From NCBI GenBank assembly GCA_914767885.1, contig CAJZBQ010000051.1, positions 566,001-630,000 of the forward strand: 64,000 bases of DNA, in the 5' to 3' direction. The notes beneath the pieces were generated by a model that saw only the letters and a list, made by a program, of their open reading frames with translations, was not told the origin of the DNA and did not search any database. Numbering within the stretch: position 1 is the stretch's first letter; the number at the start of each line of letters is the position of its first letter. The position numbers and the translations under genes are program-made. Origin of the DNA: Blepharisma stoltei (lineage: Eukaryota > Ciliophora > Heterotrichea > Heterotrichida > Blepharismidae). Positions 11,438 through 21,493 of the stretch are shown here, one piece after another.

Positions 11438-14400
11438 TTAATCCTTAATTTTAGTTTTTAACATCTCATATACAAGCTTAAGCACTTGATCTTGAGTTGT
11501 TAGCTTTTCTGCTAATTCAGAATTGAAATCTTTGTAATTATTTTTGATTATTTGAGATCTGATTTCTTCAATGCAACTAGCTCTTCCATTATTGAGAAAG
11601 AAAAAATAATAAAAATCCAGATGTAAAAAATTATATAGTTATTTATATATATATATAGTTAATATTTTTTTAGTAATTCCAGCTGACTTATGCAGCTTGC
11701 ATTCTAATGCGAGAGTTTTTTATAAGTTAGCTAAATTAATGGTTTATTTCAAATTATTGCAAATAGCTTTTTAAAATTACTAATCACAATTTGAAAAAGA
11801 GTATAATCTTGTTCTTTATTCTGGAATAAGTAAAATATTTTCGATTTCGCTTCTTGATTGGACTTCCTTGAAATATAAAATTTTATAATCTCTTAAATTT
11901 TGTTTTTCTATTTTAAGTAGTTTTTGTAATCGATTAATAATGGCTTCATATCGTAATGGTGTAAAGTCTTCAATTGAAGAGTTTCTTTTGCTAATTATTG
12001 GAGAGTTCAACGATGTCTCGATTCCAATATGTTTAGCGGAAGCTGAAATTGTTGAGTGAACTGGAGTAATAAGGACTGAAGATAGGTCTCCTTTTTTCTC
12101 ATTTCTTTTTATATCAAAAATTCGTTTTTCAAGTCCATTTATTTCGAGTTTTGCTTGACGAAGCTCTGATCGCAGTCTTTTATTTTCTGATTCATAAAAA
12201 GTATTCTTCGATTCAATCATTGAAATAGAAGCTTTTAATAATTCGTAGTCAGTTTCTAATTCTTTTTCCTTTTTAACCAGTTTATCGATTTGCTCGAATT
12301 TTTCTTTTTTTTCTCGTTCAAGGCTTCCAATTATGTCTTGAAGCTTTGCATTGAACTCAATAGTCAATAAATCTTCTTTTTTAGTCACTAATTCATCAAT
12401 TTTATCTTGAAGGGTTTGAAGGAGTTTAAACATTTTTTCATAAGTTTGGGTGATAACCTCTTCATTTTGTTCAACAACTTCAGCTGAATATTTTAAAGGA
12501 TTTGCTTTCGATCTGAGTTCTTTTAGATAACTTGCGACTAAATTTTTAAATTTGTACTCACTCCCCCTTTTAAATTGGAAAAAAACATTCGTAAAATTTG
12601 AATTATACTTTAACACCCATTTAAATTGCAAGAATTTTTTTTTAATATAAAAATTTTAAAGATGAAAATACTAATCGTATAAAATTAATTTTGACCTAAT
12701 TGAATAGACAAAAATGTGGTTGAATGCTAATGAATCTCTTAATTTTTTATTTAATTCTTCATAAAAATAAAAAGTATTGTGCTCAGTTTATACTTTTAAA
12801 AAAAATAAAAATTAGATTTGACCAAATTAATAAATGAAGTACAATTAGAAGGGATGACAGGAAAAAACCCCTAGGGGGTTTTTTCCTGTCCTTTTTTTTT
12901 CTGATGAAAATGACTGAAAAGTAGAATTCCTGGAATTTTCCAGGAAAACCCCCAACGGTAATTTTTGAAAAATTTGCAAACCATATAGGAAAAAAACCCA
13001 ACTGTGTGTTTTTCCTGGTTTTTTCCAGGAAAAAACCCTAATAAAAAATAAATCATTAATACAATTGCATAAGAGAGAGTCCTCAAAAAGAGTGATAATA
13101 TAGGAAAATAGATATCTACAGCAAGAATACATCAAATACTTGATTATTAGAATCAAAACTCATAATAAATTATAATTGTTAAACGACATTAAAAAGCAAA
13201 TAAATAGGAAAAAAAAAATTCCAGGAAAAAACCCTCATTAGAAATTTTGGCTAAAAATTTCCAGGAAAAAACCCCTAGTGATGTTTAGGTACCAAAAAAA
13301 TTGCAGGAAAAAAACCCCAATGGTGGTAAAATCCTGGAAAAATTCCAGGAAAAAACCCCTGACCCCCCCAATTATTTTTTATGTAAAAAGTTTTGATATA
13401 AGTTAAATGTTTCTTCTTAACTAAAATTATGAATTTAGCTAAATCTTGCTCTTCTTTATAGAAGAGGGCATAAAGAGCATCTTATTTAAATAAATTTATA
13501 TCCTTAATTGCTAAATTTTTAAAACAATTTCCATATTTTTTTTAAAAATTTTTATTTTTTTAGATAAAAATAGCATTTTTTATCTAAATCATTTTGATAT
13601 ATAAATTCAATGCGAATTCTTTACAAAAATTCAATATTTAAATTATTTCTTGCTTTAGTTTAAGAATAGAGTATAAATAACATTTTATTTAAACAAAATA
13701 GCACTTTGATTAATAAATTTTTCTAAAATGTCTTTTTATCAATAAAAATAATAATTTTTTTGCGTAAATAGTTTTGATACCAATCAATAGTGGCACATTA
13801 ACTAATAATTAAAATTTAGTTATATCTTGCTTTTTGTGATAGATAATGACTAAATAGCATTTTATTAAACAAATTTATTAATCTAACTAGATAAATTTTT
13901 GAATTTTTTTTTTTTAATTTTTATAAAATATTTTTTTAAAATTTTCTAATCCCCTTTTAATTTGGAACAAATTTTTTTGTTCCAATTTAAAGGGGGGGAG
14001 TGGGAAAATTATAAAAAGTTCGTTTGGAAAGTAATAATTTAAAATCCTCTTAACGAAAAGGTAAAAAATCTAGCACCGTTTATATATAAACATTAAAATA
14101 CAATAAAACATATGAAATAAAATGAGATAAATGATTACACTATGATACCATTTATCCCCATTTTACTATTTCAACTATTTCTCGCATATTGTATCCAGCA
14201 GATCTTGCACTAGCTAACCTTGCATCATCATGCACCAGCTCACCTTATACCACCTATAACATATCTGAACTAGCTCATCTTAAATCAACCTGCAGCATAT
14301 CCTGTATGGCTTGAAAACATACTTTGATCTCTATGAAACAATACCTGAAGAGGTACAGTAGCTTTCTGAAAAGCCAAAATGGAAATAATGGCATTTTTAT

Positions 14401-16630
14401 AAGAAGTACAGATTTGGCTTGACGAATATTTTCAGTAGAATCCGTTTGTCTAGCCAAACGTTAGTTTAAAATGAAAATAGCCTTTTTCATTTCAGTTTTT
14501 CGTTTTTAATATAACTACTTTTACTCTTTAGGTATTGTTTCATAAAGATTAATATTAATCCTTTAAACTTTAGCAGCTAATATTGTATCCACCTGTGACA
14601 TATCCTGCTTAGTTCATCTTTAATCAGCCTGCAGCGCATCCTGTACTAACTCACTTTTTATCAACCTGCAGTACACTCACTCTGTACTAGCACATCTTGT
14701 ATCCACCTGTGACAAATCCTGTACTAGCTCACCTTGTATCAAACTGCAGCTAGGTTTAAGAGCTAATATGATCAAGGTGTAATAATACCTAAAGAGTAAA
14801 ATTAGTGATCTAAAGAGATAAACTTAAAATGTCAAAGGCCGCTTTCATAAAAAATTCACGTTTGGCTTGATTGACAAAGCCTATAGAAACTATTTGTCAA
14901 AATTTAATCTTTATCGTAATAAAATTGATATTTATCATTATCATTTTGAAATATCAGATCGCTACTTTACCTCTTGAGGTATTGTTTCATAGAGATCTAA
15001 ATGTGTTTTGAAGCTTTGCACCCGATAATATATTACCTTGCATCACCTGTGATTAATCCTGAACTCGCTCTTTAGCAATCTATAGCACATCTTGCACTCT
15101 ATACACTATATAGCTCACCTTGCACCACTTGTGACACATCCTGCACTAGCTCAGCTTGTGCTAGATGACTTAACCTTTTAGTGAAGAGTTTTTAAATTAT
15201 TATTTTTTAAATGAATTTTATAATTTTCTCAGGGGTTTTTTCCTGGAATTTTCCAGGATTTTACCACCATGGGGTTTTTTTTTCCTGCAATTTTTTTGGT
15301 ACCTAAACATCACTAGGGTTTTTTCCCTGGAAATTTTTAGCCAAAATTTCTAATGAGGGTTTTTTCCTGGAATTTTTTTTCCTATTTATTTGCTTTTTAA
15401 TATCATTTAACAATTTATAATTTATTATGAGTTTTGATTCTAATAATCAAGTATTTGATGTATTCTTGCTGTAGATATCTATTTTCCTATATTATCACTC
15501 TTTTTGAGGACTCTCTCTTATGCAATTGTATTAATGATTTATTTTTTTATTAGGGTTTTTTCATGCTGTTTTTGAGAATCAAAAAATTACTATTGTTGAA
15601 ATCAAGTGTTAATTTAGATGCTATTTGTTTACTTTATTCATTTCTCTTTGATAATAAGAGTTTAGAATTGATTATGTGATTAGTCTTTGCAGTTGAATTT
15701 TTGTGGCTTTATATCTACTTATGATGACCTTAATTCGATAATGGACTTTTTTGAGGATGGGGGTTTTTTCCTGTATGGTTTGCAAATTTTTCAAAAATTA
15801 CCGTTGGGGTTTTTTCCTGGAAAATTCCAGGAATTCTACTTTTCAGTCATTTTCATCAGAAAAAAAAGGACAGGAAAAAAAAACCCTAGGGTTTTTTTCA
15901 GGACAACCCAATTAGAATGCTATTTAAACTGTTTTCACAATTTATTTGGTTTAATTTTATAAAAAAAATTAAAATCAAAGTATTGCTTTATATATTTTAA
16001 AAAAAATTAAAGATGAAAAAACAACTAATTTTAATAAAATTAGTTTTGAATCAGTTTAATATATAAAACCCAACTAGAATGCTATTTAAACAGTTTTCGC
16101 AATGAATTGATTCATTTTTTATTTAATTCTTCACAAAACAAATTTAATTCTCAATTATATATTTTTAAAAACGCTTTTAAAAACAATAATTAAAAATGAA
16201 AATATTAATTTTATAAATTAATTTTGACCCAATTTAATGGGAAAAGTGGACAAAAATGCTACTAAAACTTTTTTACGCTTAATCGATTAATTTTTTAATT
16301 ATTTCTCCATAAAAATAAATTAAAATTCAAACCATTGTGGTCAATTTAGATTTTTTAAAAATTTTAGAAAATTTTTTATAGTAATATAGCCCCTATTTAT
16401 ATTGGAGCAGGATTTTTGTTCCAATTTATAGTAGGTGAGTCAGAACTCTCAACAAAGGTTTCTCTTGTCTCCCAATGTTTAACTACATTGACCAGCTCTG
16501 TATTTTTGCCTCTTAAGAACTCAATTTCTTTTTGGAGTTCCGTGAGCTGTATACCTCGATTGCTTTTTACAGGTGGCAAAATAAGTGAATCACTTATTCT
16601 TACATGATAGTTTGTGTGGGCCTTACTCAT
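11438..16630 (-). CDS. coiled-coil protein split by a 3.9-kb IES and a 237-bp IES
   Basis: 356 residues after assembly. Exon 1 (16630 down to 16439) encodes MSKAHTNYHVRISDSLILPP and a heptad-rich segment ending WETRETFVESSD. The large IES (12554-16438) follows. The frame resumes at KFKNLVASYLKELRSK, continues as a long coiled coil, and reaches ENILL. Removing a second, TA-bounded IES (11590-11826) joins NGRASCIEEIRSQIIKNN and a final coiled segment ending at UAA (11438-11440). Codon count is 357, in frame. The large IES is flanked by AC rather than TA. No enzymatic domain; likely cytoskeletal or ciliary. The final join has the weakest support. Confidence 0.7.
11590..11826. mobile_element. putative IES near 3' end of coiled-coil gene
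   Basis: 237 bp, A+T-rich with a (TA)n tract, bounded by TA at 11590 and 11827. Both ends start TATT on their own strand (TATTGAGAAAG and TATTCCAGAATAAAG), a weak terminal repeat. Excision extends the coiled coil in frame instead of stopping at UAA 11816. Confidence 0.55.
12850..13374 (+). repeat. left arm of large inverted repeat inside the IES
   Basis: About 525 bp, built from repeated small palindromes of the form TTCCAGGAAAAAACCC. It matches, in reverse complement, the right arm at 15228-15905, including the non-repetitive middle (ATAGATATCTACAGCAAG). Confidence 0.88.
14190..15175. repeat. degenerate tandem array and nested palindrome
   Basis: Recurring 25-35 bp units around CTAGCTCACCTTGTATC and CCTGCAGCACATCCTG occur in three clusters (about 14210-14310, 14580-14760, 15040-15170). 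Between them, segments such as ATGAAACAATACCT (14335) and AGGTATTGTTTCAT (14530, 14983) occur in opposite orientations, making the block roughly palindromic around 14.7 kb. Confidence 0.75.
15228..15905 (-). repeat. right arm of large inverted repeat inside the IES
   Basis: Reverse-complement copy of 12850-13374, with about 190 bp of unrelated sequence (roughly 15560-15750) replacing a short stretch of the left arm. Outside that insertion the arms differ at few positions. Confidence 0.88.
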
Positions 16631-16698
16631 AAATTAATATTAAATAAATAAAGCAAATATATTTATATTACTAAAATATACTTTTGTGAAAAATAAAG

Positions 16699-17463
16699 CT
16701 ACTCGTCGTCGCTTGGACTGGTCGTATAATTCAATGCGCTTTTCGAAGTCTGATCCAAATTTAGTTCAATATTTACAAGGATTTGCTGATTTTCTTTTCT
16801 TAGTCAGTTTTCATTGTCTTTCGGAAAAAATTGAGTAAAGCTCTCTGAAATTTGAGCATTCGTCGTGGTGCTACTCGAACTTAATGATTTATTTTTGTGT
16901 TTCATCGAAAAATATAATTTGTCTGAGCTATCAAATAAAACATGTGATTTTTTTATATTAAATTTTTCCTTGAATTTTTTATCGTTTGAAACATTTTTAA
17001 TACCGGTTTTAGATTTTAAATCGGAGCTATTTCGGCTAGTTTTGATTTTTGCATTATGTTTTGATGTAAGGAGAGTGTCAAAAGCAGTTTTCCTAATCGG
17101 AATGGTAGTAATTTTAGTTTTTGAAATTGCTTTTTGCGACCTTGGTGTCGAAGTATTCTTATTTATATGCAACTTGCTGCTTTGTTTCTTGATTTGGGTA
17201 TCTTCTAATAACTTTTCTCCAATAATTGCATTAGGTTCTGAAGCATGCCTTTCATGGATATTCAAATTTTCGACATCTGACAGCTTCTCTTTTTCGCTTT
17301 TAACAGTAATTAAGTGCACAACCCCAGCGCTATTGATAACCTCAAATGTTTGAATTCCATAAAGAAGCGTTTTCTTTATAACTTCTAATCAATCTTTTTC
17401 TGGGAATTGCTTCAAAAAATTATAGATAGATTCTTCTCCTATCAACTCTGACAGTAAATCCAT
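16699..17463 (-). CDS. 254-aa lysine/serine-rich protein, function unknown
   Basis: Starts MDLLSELIGEESIYNFLKQF, passes a UGA read as Trp (EKDWLEVIKK), and near its end a second UGA (NENWLRKENQQ), ending SPSDDE at UAG. The first 60 residues look folded (LLYGIQTFEVINSAGVVHLI); the remainder is basic, Ser/Lys/Asn-rich and probably disordered. The frame is not continuous under the standard code, so it supports UGA=Trp. No homology recognised. No intron or IES. It starts about 1 kb from the divergently transcribed SAPS gene. Confidence 0.65.
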
Positions 17464-18029
17464 ATTATGAAATAAATCAACAATAGATTTATATTAGATA
17501 AATCTAAATATTACTCTTGTATATCATAGAATATGTTTATCATAATGAAATCGATTTATTTTTTTACTTTATAATTTTGCTCATTTAATGCATTAGAATT
17601 ACCCACCGAAAATATAATTTTTCAAAGCTAACTATTTTTATAATTTTATTAACGTTTAAAACTTAATAATTCACTATAATTGTTTGCATAATGGCATGAG
17701 ATTTTTGTTTAGTCTTGATAATGCACACCATTTTTACCCAATTAGAAAAGTGACATCACATATGATTTAATAATCAAAATTTTAATTTGCAGGTTTACTT
17801 ATTTTAAAAAGAGATATTTATCAGTATTAAGCAGTTAAAACTATAAATTAGATTTAATAAATAATTCTTTGTATTTGCTCATAAATAAAGCCTTGGCATA
17901 AAAGACTAATTTGACTCATATTAACTAAATCAATTTTATAGCGGTAAATTTTTTTTAATTGAAAATATAAGCATATTCCAATAGAAATTTAATTTCTGTT
18001 TTTGCTAATAATTCATAAATCATTCGAAT
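17464..18029. other. intergenic, AT-rich
   Basis: About 560 bases, very A+T-rich, without recognisable genes, repeats or hairpins. It lies upstream of a minus-strand gene and presumably includes its promoter. Confidence 0.4.
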
Positions 18030-18365
18030 TAGTAGAATTAAAATGTGTCGTTGACGGAATAAGGACTTCCCTGATGGCGAGGCGGAGAGGCAAGATTGGT
18101 AGCTAAAGATTCCTAGTGGATAAAGTAGACCATCTATATATAAAAGCCTCCCGAACCAGGAAGCTGAACTATCCTGAAGGTTTTTCTGTACAATCAGAAG
18201 TGCTAGACAGGCTTTGCCTACTGCATTGTCTTTCCTTCGGGGCTTTCCTAGGAAGCGATCTTTGGACAGGTGGTTCAAGTAAGAAATTCAAAAGGAAGGG
18301 GTTAAACCTATCCCTATGGAGCCGAGCATGGCAATTGCCAGTGGGCGATCCCACTAATGATCACA
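18030..18365 (-). repeat. retroelement-like repeat, inverted relative to the insertion at 18652-19485
   Basis: G+C-richer than its flanks. Its reverse complement shares blocks with 18835-19150: GAACCACCTGTCCAAAGATC versus GAACCACCTGCCCAAAGATC, then CCTAGG, GTCTAG, ACAGAAAAACCTTC and TTCCGTCAAC, in the same order. The two are therefore diverged copies of one family. No clear target-site duplication was seen for this copy. Confidence 0.7.
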
Positions 18366-18475
18366 TCTAATTTAGCTTAAACTTTTTTGAATTAATTTGA
18401 TAGTGTTGATATTTTCCAGCATCTCTTCAAAATTTACTTCTTCCAACTACTATATTTCCATATTTAATAGTGCGG

Positions 18476-21454
18476 ATGATAATGAATTTCGCATCACTTC
18501 TAAACAGCTTTAAATTTTTGCAAAACTCAGAGTTGATAGAAAATTTACTGGAAAAAGAAGACCTTAAGCTTGAAGAAGTTCTTGATGCAAACGAAGAAGC
18601 AATAATGGAAGTTAAAAAAGGAAATCAAAAATTAATTAATTTTCTGGTTCCTAGCTACCTTATACTTAATTAAATGGAATATTGTAATAGGTCACTTGTG
18701 TCCTGGTTGCTCACTCAGTCCATGGTAAGAGGAACACATTGTAAACAGGTATCGGTCGGAGTAGGTTTTTCGGCGTCCCAGTGCTTAAATTAAAATTAAA
18801 TGATTATGATGACCATAAGCGGGTAAACCCATAGCTGTCACTCCCAAAATGTCGTTATTTATGATTTTCGACCTGAACCACCTGCCCAAAGATCAGCTCC
18901 CTAGGCAGAGCCACTGCCTATAAAGTGCTAGGATGGTTCCTCCTAATGAGGAAAGACCATAATTGGATAGGCAAATCCTGTCTAGTCCATCTGTCAGGGA
19001 CAGAAAAACCTTCGGGGAGAAAACAAACTTCTCTTTTCCCAAAACCTGAAGGGCTACATCAAAAGGAGAGAGGCCCTGTTTTTGACTTGATCAGGATGGC
19101 CCGGCCTGCTCCATAGGGAGCACGACTCGGAGTCCAATTTCCGTCAACCTCATCATTTTATTTCTTCCCCATTGCATAGGAATAGCTTTTTTATCGCGAC
19201 CACACCAAATGTCTCGCACCGCATTCTCTATACGAAGGGTTATGCTAAGATTCTAGTTAGGAGCGCGCGGGAGAAGAAACACCAGCCAATCATCTGTCAT
19301 CCCATCCAGCTACAGAAGAACTGGAGCACTAGGCAGAGTCCTATATCACCATGTTTTGGTGGATGGGGATTGGAAATGGCGTTTGAGTTAGCGATTAACG
19401 CTCACAAACTTGAAACCAGCTATCAACAGATATATGCACAGAAATAATGACTGCTGACCTCGCCTTAAATTAATCTAATCTCATCTAGCCACCTTGATAA
19501 ATTAATTGATTATATCACGCTCGAGCCTCAAGACACTTCTAACCACAATCAATGCTACAAGTATCCATTTGTATCAAACGAAATCCTGAACAGCGAATGC
19601 CATGAACTTTTGAATACTTTTTGTGCCGATAAAACATTTTTGAATCATCTATTCAAATTTTTAGATGCAGACTTACCGAGCAACCTCATCCTTGCTGGCT
19701 ATTTTTCGCGGACATTGCATAGCTTGCTGATGAGGAACAGCTATGAGCTACTTTCTTATCTTTACGACGTTAACGAATACGGTAAAGCATTGACAAAACA
19801 TTTATATAGCAAAAGCATTTGTGATATCTTAGAAAGGATTCTCGGGTGTGAAAATCATAAAAACCCTGCATTTAAATCAGAGCTTTTTGAAGTAATTGAA
19901 CTAATTTTGGAGAATGTTTCGTCCACAAAATCGCCGGAAGCTGCGATAAATGCAAGCACGCTTCTTGCCAATTTGATTACAAAAACTTCAGAAGTTTCAT
20001 GTGCGCTTGATATTGCAGATTATCTATCAGGAGACGAAAAAATCGTAACATTGTTATTTGATAGGCTATTTAATGACGAATTTCATGTATCTAGAGGGGC
20101 TGCTTTAATAATACAAGCCCTTATAAATAACATTCTGGCTAAAGATGCTGAAGAAGAAAACAGCATAGAAGATGATACGATTCCGCTGATAGATTACATG
20201 GTAAACAACTTCAATAAATTTACAGAAAGCTTACGAAAGAAGCCAAATATGGCACTTAAGTGTGCTAATAAGGTGGAATTTATTCCTTTAGGAGAATTCA
20301 GGCTGAGGATCATTGAAATTTTAGGAGCAATGATTAGGCTGCCATATGAAAATTTAAAAGAAAAAATAGCAGAAAGCGATTCTATACCGATAATTACAGT
20401 AATTTCTATAAAGGAACTATTTTCAGAATACCGCTGGAACAGCCTTCTTCATTCTGCATACGAAAGGTTAGTTAAAAACATTTTGATTTCGAGCCACTCT
20501 AAACTTAAAGATGCAGTAATATTTATTTAGCTCTTAACTCCTCGTAAAACCATTTACAAAGCATAGATTTGAGAAAATTAATCGAAAAAAAATTATAATT
20601 AATAATTTAAAGAGATATATCTCGCTAATTCAATTATATTTTAGACAATTACATTTATAAACTAAAATTTCTAAATTAAATTAAATTAAATTTTTATTAT
20701 CAAATAGCTCCATTTAAAATATTAATAAAACTATATATAATTTTAAAAACACTATTTGTTAAATAAAATCAGCCCCTATAAGCGCAATCAAAATTTTTGT
20801 TCGTTTTTAAAGTGAGGAGTTAATAAAAGGCGATCTACCTACAACTCTTATAAAATTCAGTATCGCAAGCAATGAAAGAGATTTCAGAATCGGCTTGATG
20901 GGGCATGTAACAAGAATCGGCAACACTCTTGTCAAACATTTGTCTGGCACTTTTATTAGCGAAGATTGGAATACTTTCACTGAAAGGTACCTTTCCTTAC
21001 AAAATGAAATGGAATCTAGGGTTCTTGGAGGCAGATCTCGAATAATAAGTACTTACTTTTTGTTTATTAGGATAAATATAGTTGAAATTTTATTTCTTCT
21101 CGATAAATTTGAGCGAAATTTGATATGTTTTCTAGCAAATATCAAGCTTTTAAATATTCATCTAAATTCCCTCTATAAAATTTCGCACTATCAAAGCGCT
21201 CCGATCAAATGGCATGCATCCGAATAATGAGCTTCGATTTGACTGATCACTTCATGGACTCCAATTCAGATAAAAATCAAGACAGCATGTTTGATAATAT
21301 TGATTATAACTTTGAAAAAAATAACGCAATTCAAGAGGAAGAGATTGAACATGAAGAAATTAATGAACAGCCTCAAGCAGTTTCTGTCGATGAATTTTCG
21401 AGCATTAACTTCTGGAAAATCAAAGTCATGCAGCCAGTTGAAGATTTAGAATAA
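18476..21454 (+). CDS. SAPS-domain PP6 phosphatase regulatory subunit, three IESs and one intron
   Basis: 565 residues after assembly. SAPS proteins are regulatory subunits of Sit4/PP6-type phosphatases. Family blocks are ENLLEKEDLKLEEVLD, KGNQKLINFL, LDKLIDYITLEP, FHVSRGAALIIQALI, FRLRIIEILGAMIRLPYENL, SEYRWNSLLHSAYERLV and MGHVTRIGNTLVKHLS. The insertion 18652-19485 separates VPS from HLDKLIDY. A 15-nt intron (20516-20530) lies four bases before the second IES (20535-20820), and a third IES (21043-21188) precedes DQMACIRIMSFDLTDHFMD. With all removed the CDS is exactly 566 codons. The start could be ATG 18476 or 18482; both precede the conserved region. Confidence 0.88.
18652..19485 (+). 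mobile_element. IES: retroelement-like insertion with about 20-bp target-site duplication in SAPS gene
   Basis: 834 bp. Flanks repeat CCTAGCTACCTTATACTTAATT (18650-18671) and TCTAGCCACCTTGATAAATTAATT (19484-19508), imperfectly. The right end shows the short repeat TTAATCTAATCTCAT. The body is G+C-richer and related to the repeat at 18030-18365. The excision between the TA in each duplication gives NFLVPS-HLDKLIDY, in frame with the SAPS family. Another internal A/T tail (CTTAAATTAAAATTAAAT at 18785) suggests it is composite. Confidence 0.75.
20535..20820. mobile_element. IES: MITE-like, TA-bounded, in SAPS gene
   Basis: 286 bp with termini TA-ACTCCTCGTAAAACCATTT and TTGTTCGTTTTTAAAGTGAGGAGT-TA. 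The ends look like a hybrid of the family 1 and 2 terminal repeats. Excision gives KDA-LLIKGDLPTTLIKF after splicing the adjacent 15-nt intron. Confidence 0.85.
21043..21188. mobile_element. IES: 146-bp TA-bounded segment in SAPS gene
   Basis: A+T-rich, with in-frame UAA at its boundary. Removal between TA dinucleotides joins GGRSRI to SKRSDQMACIR in frame. The left TA could be 21043 or 21046, both keeping the frame. No strong terminal repeat. Confidence 0.65.
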
Positions 21455-21493
21455 ATTTTTTTAAAGCAAATATTGTCAAATTAACCTTTTAAG

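Larger units (their letters stand above)
12554..16438. mobile_element. 3.9-kb composite IES with nested inverted repeats
   Basis: Both ends begin ACTCAC and then family 2-like sequence (CCCCCTTTTAAATTGG on the left, TACTATAAATTGG on the right). A complete family 2-type right end also occurs internally at about 13950-14000, so the left 1.45 kb may be one element. Inside lie two roughly 0.5-0.7 kb arms in inverted orientation and a repetitive centre. No ORF with protein character was found. The precise join restores SSD-KFKNL in the coiled-coil gene; it uses AC/AC rather than TA/TA. Confidence 0.8.

Noticed and set aside
12783-13156. Several overlapping small minus-strand frames (60-100 codons)
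   Set aside because: They run through the palindromic AAAAAACCC repeats of a large IES, have repeat-driven composition, and overlap each other in different frames.
18116-19447. Small frames in the G+C-richer 18-19.4 kb segments
   Set aside because: They lie within retroelement-like repeats, show no protein motif, and the flanking SAPS gene reads through when the insertion is removed.
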